Shown here: positions 35,323-45,468 of the stretch, one piece after another
How the letters are laid out: each line of letters opens with the position of its first letter
Position numbering within the stretch: position 1 is the first letter of the stretch
Notes under the pieces: generated by a model
The model's database searches: none
What the model saw: the letters and a program-made list of their open reading frames with translations, nothing else
What the model was told of the DNA's origin: nothing
Made by a program: the position numbers and the translations under genes
Source: Aliiroseovarius sediminis
GTDB lineage: Bacteria; Pseudomonadota; Alphaproteobacteria; Rhodobacterales; Rhodobacteraceae
Direction: 5' to 3'
Assembly (NCBI RefSeq): GCF_022678485.1
Contig: NZ_JALBYP010000023.1
Location: 1 to 64,000 of the forward strand
Length of the DNA stretch: 64,000 bases

Positions 35323-35975
35323 GCCAGACGCCCCCGGCTCAGGTGCAGTTGACGATCCATCCGCCCCGCGATCATCCGCGAATGGGTGACGATCAGCAGC
35401 GCCGCCCCCGTCGCGGATACAAGCTGCATCATCTGGTCAAGCACGTCGTCTGCGGTTGCCTCGTCCAGATTGCCGGTGGGTTCGTCCGCCAGCAACAGCT
35501 TGGGCCGCACTGCCAGCGCGCGGGCGATGGCCACCCGTTGCTGTTGCCCGCCTGACAGCGCCTCGGGATATTTTGCCATCTGATCGGTCAGGCCCAGGGC
35601 GGTCACGATCTGGTCGATATGGGCGTCATCCGTCCTGCCGGCCAGCCGGGCCTGAAACCCGATATTCGCCGCGACAGTCAGTGACGGGATCAGGTTGAAT
35701 TGCTGAAAGACCAGCGCAAGCTCGGTCCGCCGGACAGCGGCGCGGGCGCGATCATCCAGCTGCGTCAGATCGCTGCCCGACAGAAGCACACGGCCCCGCT
35801 CGGGCTGCTCCAACCCGCTGACAATGTGCAAAAGTGTGCTTTTGCCGCTGCCGGATTCGCCGGTTAAGGCAAGTGTCTGGCCTGCCTCGAGCGTGAAGCT
35901 GACCCCTTGCAAGACAGGCACCCGGCCTTCGCTGTCGCGAAAAGATTTCTGCACGTTGTCCAACTCAAGCAGCAT
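35319..35975 (-). CDS. LolD/MacB-type ABC transporter ATP-binding protein
   Basis: A 218-residue ATPase with Walker [13 protein letters not shown]-loop [18 protein letters not shown], signature [16 protein letters not shown], Walker [14 protein letters not shown] and switch [11 protein letters not shown]. The NLDE after Walker B is typical of the LolD/FtsE/MacB group. It heads the four-gene minus-strand operon with the FtsX permease, AttH-like protein and CIA30 protein. Function as an envelope lipid or protein extruder is inferred from family. Confidence 0.92.
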   Translation of the reverse strand: MLLELDNVQKSFRDSEGRVPVLQGVSFTLEAGQTLALTGESGSGKSTLLHIVSGLEQPERGRVLLSGSDLTQLDDRARAAVRRTELALVFQQFNLIPSLTVAANIGFQARLAGRTDDAHIDQIVTALGLTDQMAKYPEALSGGQQQRVAIARALAVRPKLLLADEPTGNLDEATADDVLDQMMQLVSATGAALLIVTHSRMIAGRMDRQLHLSRGRLA

Positions 35976-36072
35976 AGCATTCTCCTGTCCGGCCCGCAGG
36001 TTAGCCTTTTTTCACGCGATTGACAGGTATACGTGGCGGATGCGCGGATTGGATGACTCGGCGCATGAATTG

Positions 36073-36978
36073 TCAGGTCAGGATGTGATCGACTGGCTTC
36101 GCTTCGGGTGGGGTGGTTTGGTTCATCGCATCACAAAGCGTGCGCTCAATGACCCGGCACATGGCGTCAAGGGGCAGGCCGTTGGGGCGGAGGTCGAACG
36201 GGTGCTCAAGCTCGTTGGTGACGGCTTGCAGGCCAAAAAAGACATAGGCCACGACGACGGCAAAGACCGGGGCGAACCATTCGACCGAGCCAAGCAGTGC
36301 AAAGGGCAGAAGTGCGCTGTAAAGATAGGTCGTGCGTCTGACCAGAAGGGAATAGACGAAGGGTAAGGGCGTTGTTCTGATCCGCTCGCACCCTGCTTGT
36401 GACAGGGCCAGCCGTGACAAGGTATCGGCCAGCGCCATCTGCGCAAAGCCATCCACCACACCGGAGCGTTTAAGCTTTGCCACCTGTTCGGCAATGTGGC
36501 CAAGGGCGGCATCAGCAGGGTTGGCGCGGGCCAGAAGCGTCAGGGCCTTGTCCTTGCCGATCCACGCCGCAACATCGTCCTGCACATCGCACCGGCGCAG
36601 GCTGCCACGGTGTGCGTGGGCAAATGCGGCGGTCATGGTCAGAAGCGCGGGGCGATCAGAGGGTGGGATGCCAAACAATTCCAGCTGACGGGCAAGGGTG
36701 CGGGTGTCGGCGATCAGGCCACCCCAAAGCGTGCGTGCCTCCCACCAGCGGGCATAGGCGGCGTTGTTGCGAAAGCCCAGAAATAACGACAGGGCGACGC
36801 CAAAGACGCTCATCGCGGCAAGGGATATGCGAGGCAAGGGGGTCAGCAGCGTGTCGATCAGGACCACAGTAAGCGTCAGCACGAGGACAAAGCCCATCTT
36901 GCCGATGATGCGGGGCACGACCGAGCCTTGCATGATGAAAAACAGGCGCAATGCCGATGGGGGGTCACGAACGATCAT
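36073..36978 (-). CDS. Bestrophin family channel
   Basis: A 301-residue protein with the bacterial bestrophin (YneE) pattern: an N-terminal SALRLFFIMQGSVVPRIIGKMGFVL, helix 2 ISLAAMSVFGVALSLFLGFRNNAAYARWWEARTLWGGLI and TYLYSALLPFALLGSVEWFAPVFAVVVAYVFFGLQAVTNELEHPFD. The NELEHPF acidic belt is diagnostic. Prokaryotic homologues form pentameric cation-selective channels. It is divergent from hutD and not obviously linked to histidine metabolism. The single start at 36978 gives the full expected length. Confidence 0.9.
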   Translation of the reverse strand: MIVRDPPSALRLFFIMQGSVVPRIIGKMGFVLVLTLTVVLIDTLLTPLPRISLAAMSVFGVALSLFLGFRNNAAYARWWEARTLWGGLIADTRTLARQLELFGIPPSDRPALLTMTAAFAHAHRGSLRRCDVQDDVAAWIGKDKALTLLARANPADAALGHIAEQVAKLKRSGVVDGFAQMALADTLSRLALSQAGCERIRTTPLPFVYSLLVRRTTYLYSALLPFALLGSVEWFAPVFAVVVAYVFFGLQAVTNELEHPFDLRPNGLPLDAMCRVIERTLCDAMNQTTPPEAKPVDHILT

Positions 36979-36997
36979 AAGGTGGTTCTATCTGGTC

Positions 36998-37013
36998 GCA
37001 TGTTGGGACATAA
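36998..37013. promoter_or_regulatory. HutC-like operator upstream of hutD
   Basis: GCATGT-TGGG-ACATAA: the inner ATGT/ACAT arms are inverted with a four-base centre, about 30 bases before hutD. It matches the stronger sites at 38971 and 48789. Confidence 0.5.
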
Positions 37014-37042
37014 GGGGGCATGTTCGCCAAATGAGGGCAGAA

Positions 37043-37591
37043 ATGCAGATTATCCGGCATCAAGATCTGGTGGAAACACCGTGGAAGAACGGCGGCGGCA
37101 TCACCCGCAATATTGCCGAGCAGCGGGACGAGCGCAGCACCCTTTGGCGGCTGAGCATGGCGGATGTGGACGGCGACGGCGCGTTTTCCAGTTTTCCGGG
37201 TCTGACGCGTATTCTGACGGTGATCAAGGGCGACGGTATGGTGCTGCATGGGCCGCATGGCGATATGCAGGCGCGTTACGCGCAGCCCGTGCGGTTCGAT
37301 GGCGGGGTGCCGGTCAGGGCCACGCTGACCCAAGGGCCGATCCGTGATTTCAACCTTATGTTTGATACCGCGCGTTGCGCGGGGGATGCGCAGACCATGC
37401 GCGAGGCTGGCCCGCGTGAGGTTGGGCAGGCAGGGCAGACCTGCGTGTTGCATGTGATCGCGGGCGCCGCGTTGGTGGATGGTGCGGAGTTGGGCGTGGG
37501 CGACACGGCGATCAGCCGGGACGCCCCTTTGCATTTTGATCTGGCGCAGGATGGGGTCGCACTGACCATCACCCTGCGCCCGCAAGGTTAA
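37043..37591 (+). CDS. hutD: HutD family protein
   Basis: A 182-residue double-stranded beta-helix (cupin-like) protein. The ATG at 37043 has GAGGG five bases before it; an ATG at 37031 is an alternative, and the much longer open frame upstream is antisense to bestrophin. Motifs typical of HutD are TPWKNGGGITRNIAEQRD at the start, LWRLSMADVDGDGAFSSFPGLTRILTVIKGDG and GPIRDFNLMFD. HutD is thought to moderate histidine utilisation, perhaps by binding a pathway intermediate such as urocanate or formylated glutamate; this is not settled. It converges on hutF with a four-base overlap. Confidence 0.88.
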   Translation: MQIIRHQDLVETPWKNGGGITRNIAEQRDERSTLWRLSMADVDGDGAFSSFPGLTRILTVIKGDGMVLHGPHGDMQARYAQPVRFDGGVPVRATLTQGPIRDFNLMFDTARCAGDAQTMREAGPREVGQAGQTCVLHVIAGAALVDGAELGVGDTAISRDAPLHFDLAQDGVALTITLRPQG

Positions 37592-38946
37592 AGCGACGCC
37601 AGAAGGTCCGACACCGCGCTGCGATAGCGCGACACCACCGCATCGCGTGCGATGTGCCGCCCGCCGGTCACGTTGTGACGCCCGGCAGACCACAGATCTG
37701 TGATGACAGTGTCCTTGGCGGCGAAGCACAGACCGTCAAGGATCTGGTCAGGCGTCAGCGCGCACAGCGTCGGGTCAGTGCTGTCGATGGCGACCAGATC
37801 GGCAAGGCGGCCTTGCGCGATTTCGCCCGCGTCACGGCCAAGCGCCTGCGCTCCGCCACGGGCAGACCCGGTGTAAAGCGTCGCCCCGACCGACCCTTCG
37901 CCGACCACCATCACATTGCGGGCCATGTCGCGCAGACGTTGGGAATATTCCAGCGTGCGCAGTTCCTCGGTCAGGGAAATGTTGATGTTGGAGTCGGACC
38001 CGATGCCGAAGGCGCCGCCAGCCTCAAGATAGGTGGGGCCGTTGAAGGGGCCGTCGCCAAGGTTCGCCTCGGTGATCGGGCACAGGCCCGCGACAGCGCC
38101 CGAGGCCGCCATGGCGCGGGTTTCTGCATCGGTCATGTGAGTCGCGTGGATCAGGCACCAGTCTTTATTGACGGGGGCATTGGCCAGCAGCCATTCGACC
38201 GGGCGTGCGCCCAGCCATGTCTGGATGTCCTCGACTTCCTTGGGCTGTTCCGAGATGTGGATATGCACCGGCCCGCCCTGATGGTCCGCCAGCGCACGGG
38301 CCAGATCGTCGGGCGACGTGGCGCGCAGCGAATGCGGCGCGATGCCCACACGGGCGTCATCAGGTAGGTCCGCCAACCCGGCGCGCGCACCTTGAACCAG
38401 ATCGGCAAAGCGGTCCACGTCATTGCCAAAGCGCAACTGGCCTTGGTCCAGCGGCTTTTGGCCTGCTCCGCCATAGGTGTAAAGCACCGGCAGATGGGTC
38501 AGGCCGATACCGGTGTCCCCCGCCGCCGCCATCACCCGCAGGGACAGTTCGGCCAGCGCATCATAGGGCGCACCGCCGCGTTGGTGATGGACATAATGAA
38601 ATTCGCCCACGCTGGAATATCCGGCTTCCTGCATTTCGACGAAGACCAGCGCAGCAATCGCCTCGATCTGCTCGGGCGTCAGGCGGTCCATGAAGCGATA
38701 CATCAGCTCGCGCCAGGTCCAGAAACTGTCGCGCCCGGCCATGCGAAACTCGGTCATACCAGCCATCGCACGTTGGAACGTGTGCGAGTGCAGGTTGCCC
38801 AATGCAGGCAGCAGAGTGTCAACGCGCACGTCATCCGGCTGGGCGGCTGTATTGACCGCAATCTGATCAATGCGACCATCGTGAAGGGTGATGCGAACAT
38901 CCTGCGCCCATCCGGACGCGAGCAGGGCCTGACGAGCGTAGATCAT
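37588..38946 (-). CDS. hutF: Formimidoylglutamate deiminase
   Basis: A 452-residue amidohydrolase. The metal site starts with GNLHSHTFQRAMAGMTEFR, followed by SVGEFHYVHHQRGG, HSLRATSPDDLARAL, HIHISEQPKEV, IHATHMTDAET and GSDSNINISLTEELR. These are the HutF features (an ADP-like amidohydrolase acting on N-formimino-L-glutamate and releasing ammonia to give N-formyl-L-glutamate). With hutG nearby it defines the five-step histidine route that avoids formamide. It reads divergently from hutIHGU with a HutC-like operator between. Confidence 0.92.
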   Translation of the reverse strand: MIYARQALLASGWAQDVRITLHDGRIDQIAVNTAAQPDDVRVDTLLPALGNLHSHTFQRAMAGMTEFRMAGRDSFWTWRELMYRFMDRLTPEQIEAIAALVFVEMQEAGYSSVGEFHYVHHQRGGAPYDALAELSLRVMAAAGDTGIGLTHLPVLYTYGGAGQKPLDQGQLRFGNDVDRFADLVQGARAGLADLPDDARVGIAPHSLRATSPDDLARALADHQGGPVHIHISEQPKEVEDIQTWLGARPVEWLLANAPVNKDWCLIHATHMTDAETRAMAASGAVAGLCPITEANLGDGPFNGPTYLEAGGAFGIGSDSNINISLTEELRTLEYSQRLRDMARNVMVVGEGSVGATLYTGSARGGAQALGRDAGEIAQGRLADLVAIDSTDPTLCALTPDQILDGLCFAAKDTVITDLWSAGRHNVTGGRHIARDAVVSRYRSAVSDLLASL

Positions 38947-38970
38947 GGTCTTTGTCCTGTGTATTTCATT

Positions 38971-38997
38971 TTATGTATAGACATATTACACATAAAA
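38971..38997. promoter_or_regulatory. HutC-like operator in the hutF-hutI divergent promoter
   Basis: TTATGT-ATAG-ACATAT at 38971-38986 is an inverted repeat with a four-base centre. A second, wider pair TTTTATGT (38969-38976) and ACATAAAA (38990-38997) shares its left arm. AT-rich surroundings in a 93-base gap fit a divergent promoter controlled by the HutC repressor encoded at 44687. Confidence 0.68.
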
Positions 38998-39039
38998 TTA
39001 TACTAGAAAAGATGAAACTTCGCTAAAAGGACTGATCTT

Positions 39040-40251
39040 ATGACTGCTATGCCTCAGCTTTTGACCGATCTGCACGTAGCAACCATGGCGGACAGCGATG
39101 CGCCCTACGGGATGATCCGCGACGCCGCGATTGCCATTCAGGATGGCAAAATCGCCTGGGTCGGGCCACAAGCGGACGTGCCAGCCGAGTTCGCCGGATT
39201 GGATCAACGGTCGCTGGGCGGGCGTGTGGTGACGCCGGGCTTGATCGACTGTCACACCCATATCGTGCATGGCGGCGACCGCGCCGTAGAGTTCGAAATG
39301 CGCCTGAACGGGGCGAGCTACGAAGAAGTGGCGCGCGCCGGTGGTGGCATCGTGTCGACCGTCAAAGCAACCCGCACGGCCAGCGAAGAAGAGTTGCTCG
39401 GGCAGGCGCTGCGCCGCGTCGATGTTCTGATCGCCGAGGGTGTCACAACGATCGAGGTCAAGTCGGGCTATGGTCTGGATACTGAAACCGAGCTGCGAAT
39501 GCTGCGCGTTGCGCGGGCGATTGCCGAGCAGCGCCCCATCCGCGTCAAAACCACCTTTCTGGGCGCTCATGCAACCCCTGCCGAATATGCGGGTCGCGAT
39601 GACGAATATATCGACGAGGTGTGCATCCCCGCCCTGCGCGCGGCCCACGCCGAAGGGTTGGTGGATGCGGTGGACGGGTTCTGCGAAGGCATTGCCTTTC
39701 AGCCTGCTCAGATCGCGCGCGTCTTTGACGTGGCGCAAGAACTGGGACTGCCGGTGAAGCTGCACGCCGAACAACTGTCCAATCTGGGCGGCGCGAAACT
39801 GGCGGCAAGCTATGGTGCGCTGTCAGCCGATCATATCGAGTATCTGGACGAAGACGGCGTAAAGGCCATGGCCGATGCGGGCACCGTGGCCGTGATCCTG
39901 CCCGGCGCGTTTTATACCCTGCGCGAGACGCAACAGCCGCCCGTCGATCTGCTGCGCAAGCATACTGTGCCGATGGCCTTGGCCACCGATATCAACCCCG
40001 GCTCGTCGCCGCTGAACTCGATCCTTTTGACGATGAACATGGGCTGCACCCTGTTTCGCATGACACCCGAGGAAGCGCTGCGCGGCGTCACGCAACACGC
40101 CGCCGCCGCGCTGGGGCTGACCGATCTGGGCACAATCGCGCCGGGGCAGGTGGCTGATTTGGCGGTCTGGGATATCGCAGAGCCTGCAGAACTATCCTAT
40201 CGCATCGGTTTCAACCCGCTGGCGTTTCGGATCACGGGGGGTGTGGCATGA
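39040..40251 (+). CDS. hutI: Imidazolonepropionase
   Basis: A 403-residue amidohydrolase giving N-formimino-L-glutamate from 4-imidazolone-5-propionate. Motifs are [49 protein letters not shown]-type sequence (here [18 protein letters not shown]), [24 protein letters not shown] and [20 protein letters not shown], all standard for HutI. The first residues of the metal site are the HTH at about residue 70. Its stop overlaps the hutH start by four bases. Confidence 0.95.
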   Translation: MTAMPQLLTDLHVATMADSDAPYGMIRDAAIAIQDGKIAWVGPQADVPAEFAGLDQRSLGGRVVTPGLIDCHTHIVHGGDRAVEFEMRLNGASYEEVARAGGGIVSTVKATRTASEEELLGQALRRVDVLIAEGVTTIEVKSGYGLDTETELRMLRVARAIAEQRPIRVKTTFLGAHATPAEYAGRDDEYIDEVCIPALRAAHAEGLVDAVDGFCEGIAFQPAQIARVFDVAQELGLPVKLHAEQLSNLGGAKLAASYGALSADHIEYLDEDGVKAMADAGTVAVILPGAFYTLRETQQPPVDLLRKHTVPMALATDINPGSSPLNSILLTMNMGCTLFRMTPEEALRGVTQHAAAALGLTDLGTIAPGQVADLAVWDIAEPAELSYRIGFNPLAFRITGGVA

Positions 40252-41786
40252 CTGCGCTGACCATGACCCCCGGCGCGACGACGCTGGCCGATCTGGAAAA
40301 AGTCTGGCGTGACGGATTGGCCGTTCGGTTGGACCCGGCATGCCATGACGGTATCCGTGCGGCCCAAGGTCGGATTGCCGATGCCGCCAATGGGTCGGAC
40401 GCGGTGTATGGTGTGAACACCGGCTTTGGTAAGCTGGCGTCGGTTAAGATTGACCCGGCGGACACCGCGACCCTGCAACGCAATCTGATCCTGTCCCATT
40501 GCTGCGGTGTGGGTGACGCGATCCCCGAACCCCATGCCCGGCTGATGATGGCACTGAAACTGCTATCGCTGGGGCGCGGCGCATCCGGTGTGCGGATGGA
40601 GCTGGTCGAGTTGCTGGAAGGGATGCTCGCACGCAGCGTGACTCCGGTGATCCCGGTACAAGGATCGGTCGGCGCGTCCGGCGATCTGGCCCCGCTGGCG
40701 CACATGGCGGCGGCAATGATCGGTCATGGCGAGGCGACGTTTGAAGGCGAGGTTCTGCCCGGTGCCGAGGCGCTGAAGCGTGCGGGCCTGACCCCCATCG
40801 TGCTGAGCGCGAAAGAGGGGCTGGCGCTGATCAACGGCACGCAATTCACCACCGCCTATGCTCTGATCGGGTTGTTTGGCGCGTGGCGGGCGATGAACGC
40901 GGCGCTGGTCACATCCGCCATGTCGACGGACGCGATCATGGGATCAACCGCGCCGTTGCAGCCTGAAATTCACACTCTGCGCGGTCATGCTGGACAGATT
41001 GAGGCCGCTGCCACGATGCGCGCGCTGCTGGATGGCTCGGTCATTCGCGAAAGCCACCGCGAAGGGGATACCCGCGTGCAAGACCCCTATTGCATCCGCT
41101 GCCAGCCGCAGGTGACGGGGGCCGCGATGGACATGTTGCGCATGGCCGCCCGCACGTTGGAGATTGAGGCAAACGCCGCCACCGACAACCCGCTGGTGTT
41201 AAGCGAGGCGGGGCTGATCGTCTCGGGCGGGAACTTCCACGCCGAGCCCGTGGGTTTTGCCGCCGATATGATCGCGCTGGCGATTGCCGAGATTGGCGCG
41301 ATTGCGCAGCGCCGCATCGCCCTGATCGTCGACCCGGTGCTGAGCCACGATCTGCCGCCGTTCCTGACGCCCAATCCGGGTCTGAACTCGGGCTATATGA
41401 TCGCCGAAGTGACCACCGCCGCCTTGATGAGCGAGAACAAGCATCTGGCAAACCCCTGCGTGACGGATTCGACGCCGACCTCGGCCAACCAGGAAGACCA
41501 CGTCAGCATGGCCGCGCATGGCGCGGTTCGCTTGTCGCGCATGGTCGCCAATCTGGAGCGCATCCTTGGGGTTGAACTTCTGTGTGCCGCGCAAGGGGTC
41601 GAGTTTCGCGCGCCATTGGCGACAAGCGCGCCGCTGGCGGCCGTGATCGCCACCCTGCGCGCCCAAGTCGAAACGCTGGGCGATGATCGTTATCTTGCGC
41701 CCGACCTGGAAAAAGCGGCGGCGCTGGTTGCGTCGAACGCGGTTGTGGCGGCCACCAACACCCAAATGCCGGAGCTTCACCCATGA
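40248..41786 (+). CDS. hutH: Histidine ammonia-lyase
   Basis: A 512-residue lyase converting L-histidine to urocanate and ammonia. The self-forming MIO cofactor triad Ala143-Ser144-Gly145 is in [15 protein letters not shown]. Other family motifs are [42 protein letters not shown] and TDNPLV, plus [16 protein letters not shown]. Length is normal for the family. It overlaps both hutI and hutG by four bases, so the enzymes are co-translated. Confidence 0.96.
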   Translation: MTALTMTPGATTLADLEKVWRDGLAVRLDPACHDGIRAAQGRIADAANGSDAVYGVNTGFGKLASVKIDPADTATLQRNLILSHCCGVGDAIPEPHARLMMALKLLSLGRGASGVRMELVELLEGMLARSVTPVIPVQGSVGASGDLAPLAHMAAAMIGHGEATFEGEVLPGAEALKRAGLTPIVLSAKEGLALINGTQFTTAYALIGLFGAWRAMNAALVTSAMSTDAIMGSTAPLQPEIHTLRGHAGQIEAAATMRALLDGSVIRESHREGDTRVQDPYCIRCQPQVTGAAMDMLRMAARTLEIEANAATDNPLVLSEAGLIVSGGNFHAEPVGFAADMIALAIAEIGAIAQRRIALIVDPVLSHDLPPFLTPNPGLNSGYMIAEVTTAALMSENKHLANPCVTDSTPTSANQEDHVSMAAHGAVRLSRMVANLERILGVELLCAAQGVEFRAPLATSAPLAAVIATLRAQVETLGDDRYLAPDLEKAAALVASNAVVAATNTQMPELHP

Positions 41787-42583
41787 CCCCAGTTGAAATT
41801 CACCGGGGCGACGGTCCCATCGTGCTGGGCCTGCCGCATACCGGGACCCATGTTCCCGACGATATAAAGGCGCGTCTGAATGCGCGGGGGCAGGGGTTGG
41901 ATGATACAGATTGGCACATCCACACGCTCTATGACGGGCTGTTGCCCGGCGCGACCACGGTGCGCGCGACGTTCCATCGCTATGTGATCGACGCCAACCG
42001 CGACCCGTCGGGTGGGTCGCTGTATCCCGGCCAGAACACCACCGGGCTTGTGCCGCTGACCGATTTCGACGGGCAGGACATTTGGGACACCCCGCCCAAC
42101 GAGGACGAAGTTGAAGCCCGCCGCAAAACTTTCCATGCCCCCTATCACGCCGCGCTGGAGGCCGAATTGGAGCGTGTGCGCGACCGGCACGGCATTGCAA
42201 TCTTGTACGATTGCCACTCCATCCGGTCGCATATCCCGTTTCTTTTTGATGGAATCTTGTCTGATTTCAACATTGGCACAAATCTGGGCACCACCTGCGC
42301 GGCGCAGATCGAAGCCGCCGTGCAAAGCTTGTGCGAGATGGCGGAGGGCTATTCGACTGTCACCAACGGGCGCTTCAAGGGCGGCTGGACAACGCGCCAT
42401 TACGGGCGCCCGGCGGACGGCCTGCACGCGATCCAGATGGAGTTGGCGCAAAGCACCTACCTGAAGGACGAAGCCGCACCCTGGACCTATGACGACGTAA
42501 AAGCCGCGCGATTGCGCGGGCATTTGAAAACCATTCTGACAACTCTGGCCGATCTGGCACCTGACCTGAAAGGAACATCATGA
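41783..42583 (+). CDS. hutG: N-formylglutamate deformylase
   Basis: A 266-residue N-formylglutamate amidohydrolase (FGase, PF05013 type): [68 protein letters not shown] and [27 protein letters not shown]. It cleaves N-formyl-L-glutamate to glutamate and formate, completing the HutF-dependent pathway. It overlaps hutU by four bases. Confidence 0.93.
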   Translation: MTPVEIHRGDGPIVLGLPHTGTHVPDDIKARLNARGQGLDDTDWHIHTLYDGLLPGATTVRATFHRYVIDANRDPSGGSLYPGQNTTGLVPLTDFDGQDIWDTPPNEDEVEARRKTFHAPYHAALEAELERVRDRHGIAILYDCHSIRSHIPFLFDGILSDFNIGTNLGTTCAAQIEAAVQSLCEMAEGYSTVTNGRFKGGWTTRHYGRPADGLHAIQMELAQSTYLKDEAAPWTYDDVKAARLRGHLKTILTTLADLAPDLKGTS

Positions 42584-44247
42584 GCGATCCGCGCAAAAAC
42601 ACCCGCGACATCTATCCCGCAACCGGCACCGAGATGACGGCCAAGCACTGGACGACCGAGGCGCCGCTGCGGATGCTGATGAACAACCTGCACCCCGACG
42701 TGGCCGAAAACCCGCACGAGTTGGTCGTGTATGGCGGCATCGGTCGCGCCGCGCGCACTTGGGACGATTTCGACAAGATCGTCGCGAGCCTGCGCGATCT
42801 GGACGAGGATCAGACGCTGCTGGTGCAATCCGGCAAGCCCGTTGGCGTGTTTCAGACCCACAAGGACGCGCCCCGCGTTTTGATCGCGAACTCGAACCTC
42901 GTGCCGCATTGGGCGACGTGGGACCACTTCAACGAGTTGGATAAGAAGGGTCTGGCGATGTATGGCCAGATGACGGCCGGTTCGTGGATTTACATCGGAT
43001 CGCAGGGCATCGTGCAGGGCACCTATGAAACCTTTGTCGAGGCGGGGCGTCAGCATTATGACGGCGACCTGACCGGCAAGTGGATCCTGACCGGTGGTCT
43101 GGGCGGCATGGGCGGTGCGCAGCCTTTGGCGGCAGTGATGGCCGGGGCCTGCTGCTTGGCTGTTGAGTGCAACCCCGACAGCATCGATTTCCGCCTGCGC
43201 ACCCGTTACGTGGACGAAAAAACCGACAGTCTTGATGAAGCGCTTGAGATGATCGAACGCTGGACCGCTGCCGGTGAAGCCAAATCGGTCGCCCTGCTGG
43301 GCAATGCCGCCGATGTGTATCCCGAACTGATCAAACGCGGCGTCCGCCCCGATATCGTCACCGACCAGACCAGCGCGCATGACCCCGTAAACGGCTATCT
43401 GCCGCAAGGCTGGACCATGGCCGAATGGCGCGAGAAACGCGAAAGCGACCCGAAAGCCGTTGAAAAGGCCGCCCGCGCGTCGATGAAGGTGCAGGTCAAG
43501 GCGATGGTCGATTTCCACGCCGCCGGTATTCCGACCGTCGATTACGGCAACAACATCCGCCAGATGGCGCTGGAAGAAGGGTTGGAGAATGCGTTTGATT
43601 TCCCCGGTTTCGTGCCCGCCTATATCCGCCCGCTGTTCTGCCGTGGCATCGGCCCGTTCCGTTGGGCGGCGCTGTCGGGCGACCCGGAAGATATTTACAA
43701 GACCGACGCCAAGGTGAAAGAAATTCTGGCCGAAGACAGCCACCTGCACAACTGGCTGGACATGGCGCGTGAGCGGATTGAATTCCAAGGTCTGCCCGCG
43801 CGGATCTGCTGGGTTGGTCTGGGCGTGCGTCACAAACTGGGCCTCGCGTTCAACGAAATGGTGCGCAATGGCGAGCTGAAAGCACCGATCGTGATTGGTC
43901 GCGACCATCTTGATTCAGGGTCCGTCGCATCGCCCAACCGCGAGACGGAAGCGATGATGGATGGCTCGGACGCCGTGTCGGACTGGCCGCTTCTGAACGC
44001 GCTTCTGAACACCGCGTCGGGCGCGACATGGGTATCGCTGCACCATGGTGGCGGGGTTGGCATGGGCTTCAGCCAGCACTCGGGCATGGTGATCTGCTGT
44101 GACGGGACCGAGGACGCAGATCGCCGTATCGAGCGTGTTCTGTGGAACGATCCGGCCACGGGCGTCATGCGTCACGCCGATGCAGGTTACGAGATCGCCA
44201 AGGATTGCGCCCGCGAGAATGGTTTGAACCTGCCGGGTATTCTGTAA
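42580..44247 (+). CDS. hutU: Urocanate hydratase
   Basis: A 555-residue enzyme that uses tightly bound NAD as an electrophile to hydrate urocanate to imidazolonepropionate. Recognisable stretches are [92 protein letters not shown]-type (here [13 protein letters not shown]) and [23 protein letters not shown]. The catalytic Cys is expected in that last region. Length is normal. Confidence 0.97.
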   Translation: MSDPRKNTRDIYPATGTEMTAKHWTTEAPLRMLMNNLHPDVAENPHELVVYGGIGRAARTWDDFDKIVASLRDLDEDQTLLVQSGKPVGVFQTHKDAPRVLIANSNLVPHWATWDHFNELDKKGLAMYGQMTAGSWIYIGSQGIVQGTYETFVEAGRQHYDGDLTGKWILTGGLGGMGGAQPLAAVMAGACCLAVECNPDSIDFRLRTRYVDEKTDSLDEALEMIERWTAAGEAKSVALLGNAADVYPELIKRGVRPDIVTDQTSAHDPVNGYLPQGWTMAEWREKRESDPKAVEKAARASMKVQVKAMVDFHAAGIPTVDYGNNIRQMALEEGLENAFDFPGFVPAYIRPLFCRGIGPFRWAALSGDPEDIYKTDAKVKEILAEDSHLHNWLDMARERIEFQGLPARICWVGLGVRHKLGLAFNEMVRNGELKAPIVIGRDHLDSGSVASPNRETEAMMDGSDAVSDWPLLNALLNTASGATWVSLHHGGGVGMGFSQHSGMVICCDGTEDADRRIERVLWNDPATGVMRHADAGYEIAKDCARENGLNLPGIL

Positions 44248-44297
44248 TGATCCGGGGGGCGAACATCGCCCCCCATTTCAACGAAGGAGATCCACAT

Positions 44298-44639
44298 ATG
44301 ATCGAACGCATCGACACCGGCATCCGGTCGTCAAAGATCGTGAAACACAATGGCGTTGCTTACCTGACCGGACAGGTCGGGGAAGGCGCGACTATTCAGG
44401 ACCAGACTGCCGAATGCCTGCGCCGCGTCGATGCGTTGCTGACGCAGGCGGGATCGTCGCGCGAACACATGCTGCGCGCCACGATCTGGCTGGCCGACAT
44501 GAGCGATTTCGACGGGCTGAACGAGGTCTGGAACGCTTGGGTGCCCGAGGGCCACGCCCCCGCCCGCGCTTGTGGTGAAGCCAAACTGGCACGGCCTGAA
44601 TTGAAGGTCGAGATCATCGTGGACGCGGCTTACTCCTGA
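44298..44639 (+). CDS. RidA family protein
   Basis: A 113-residue YjgF/RidA-like protein with start at the ATG at 44298, preceded by AAGGAGA. It has the family Arg in [24 protein letters not shown] and an [20 protein letters not shown] opening. RidA proteins remove reactive enamine/imine intermediates. Placed last in the hut operon, 50 bases after hutU, it may deal with an imine arising in histidine degradation or protect PLP enzymes. A terminator follows its stop within 35 bases. Confidence 0.85.
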   Translation: MIERIDTGIRSSKIVKHNGVAYLTGQVGEGATIQDQTAECLRRVDALLTQAGSSREHMLRATIWLADMSDFDGLNEVWNAWVPEGHAPARACGEAKLARPELKVEIIVDAAYS

Positions 44640-44646
44640 CGAATTG

Positions 44647-44676
44647 GCCCGTGCGGATTATCCCGCGCGGGCTTCT
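44647..44676 (+). terminator. Terminator of the hutIHGU-ridA operon
   Basis: GCCCGTGCGG (44647-44656) pairs with CCGCGCGGGC (44663-44672) with one G-U pair and a six-base loop, followed by TTCTT. It lies between the plus-strand hut operon and the convergent hutC gene. Confidence 0.72.
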
Positions 44677-44686
44677 TCGTGGGCGG

Positions 44687-45376
44687 TCAATACTGCATCG
44701 TCACCCGGTGGCCACGGCGATAGGTCAGTTGCACAAAGGTGATCGTGCGGCCTTCAAGCCACGTGGTGCGCTCGGTCTGGAACAGGGCGTCGCCTTCGGT
44801 GCAATCCAGATAATCCGCGATCGTGGCATCGGCGGCAACGGCGTGAAAGCTGATCTGCGCATCGGTGAACGGCACCGTCGACACCAGCCATTCGTTGGGG
44901 CCGACATCCGAGAAATCATGCTGTTCGGCATCCGGCAGGGCGCTGAGGTTGATCCAGCGGTCCTCGTGCTGGTAAGGCGCGCCATCGGCGTAGTGCATGC
45001 AGGTCAGATGCAGCACCCGGTCGTCGCGTTTCAACGCCATGCGCGCGCGCAGCCAGTTCGGGGCGGGTTCGGCTTTGCATTGGACCAGCGCATAGCGGTA
45101 AGTGGCGCCCAGTTCCTCAATCTCTTGCCCGACGATGGGGATGTTCATGCGCACATGGCGGATCGGGTTTTGGCGCACGCGCGTGCCGGCCTTGCGGCGG
45201 CGTTCGATGATGCCGTCATCGGCCAGTTCGCGCATTGCCCGATTGACAGTAGCCCGCGCGCAGCCATAGCTTGCGGCCAGGTCGACCTCGTTCGGCATGG
45301 CGCTGCCGGGGGGCAGTTGGCCGCGGGTGATCTGGCGCAGGATATCGGCTTTCACCTCGCGATAGGTAACGGACAT
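44687..45376 (-). CDS. hutC: Histidine utilisation repressor, GntR/UTRA
   Basis: A 229-residue GntR-family repressor: winged helix at residues 5-70 (YREVKADILRQITRGQLPPGSAMPNEVDLAASYGCARATVNRAMRELADDGII) and a UTRA ligand domain after residue 80 that senses urocanate in known HutC proteins. It converges with the hut operon and its own upstream region has a half-conserved copy of the operator. The several TTATGT-N4-ACATAA sites nearby are its likely targets. Confidence 0.92.
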   Translation of the reverse strand: MSVTYREVKADILRQITRGQLPPGSAMPNEVDLAASYGCARATVNRAMRELADDGIIERRRKAGTRVRQNPIRHVRMNIPIVGQEIEELGATYRYALVQCKAEPAPNWLRARMALKRDDRVLHLTCMHYADGAPYQHEDRWINLSALPDAEQHDFSDVGPNEWLVSTVPFTDAQISFHAVAADATIADYLDCTEGDALFQTERTTWLEGRTITFVQLTYRRGHRVTMQY

Positions 45377-45427
45377 GATGCGCTCTCCGACACTGCGGTT
45401 AAGGGTGATCCCGGCGGATTGATCCCG

Positions 45428-45443
45428 AAAGATATAGACATAA
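45428..45443. promoter_or_regulatory. Degenerate HutC-like site upstream of hutC
   Basis: AAAGAT-ATAG-ACATAA: centre and right arm equal the site between hutF and hutI, while the left arm is degenerate. It stands about 50 bases before hutC and could give weak autoregulation. Confidence 0.4.
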
Positions 45444-45468
45444 AGCGTAAAAGGCCAGACATAGCGTC

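Noticed and set aside
36764-37042. Upstream extension of the hutD frame
   Set aside because: The extension is antisense to bestrophin; a ribosome site and the family's usual N-terminus point to 37043.
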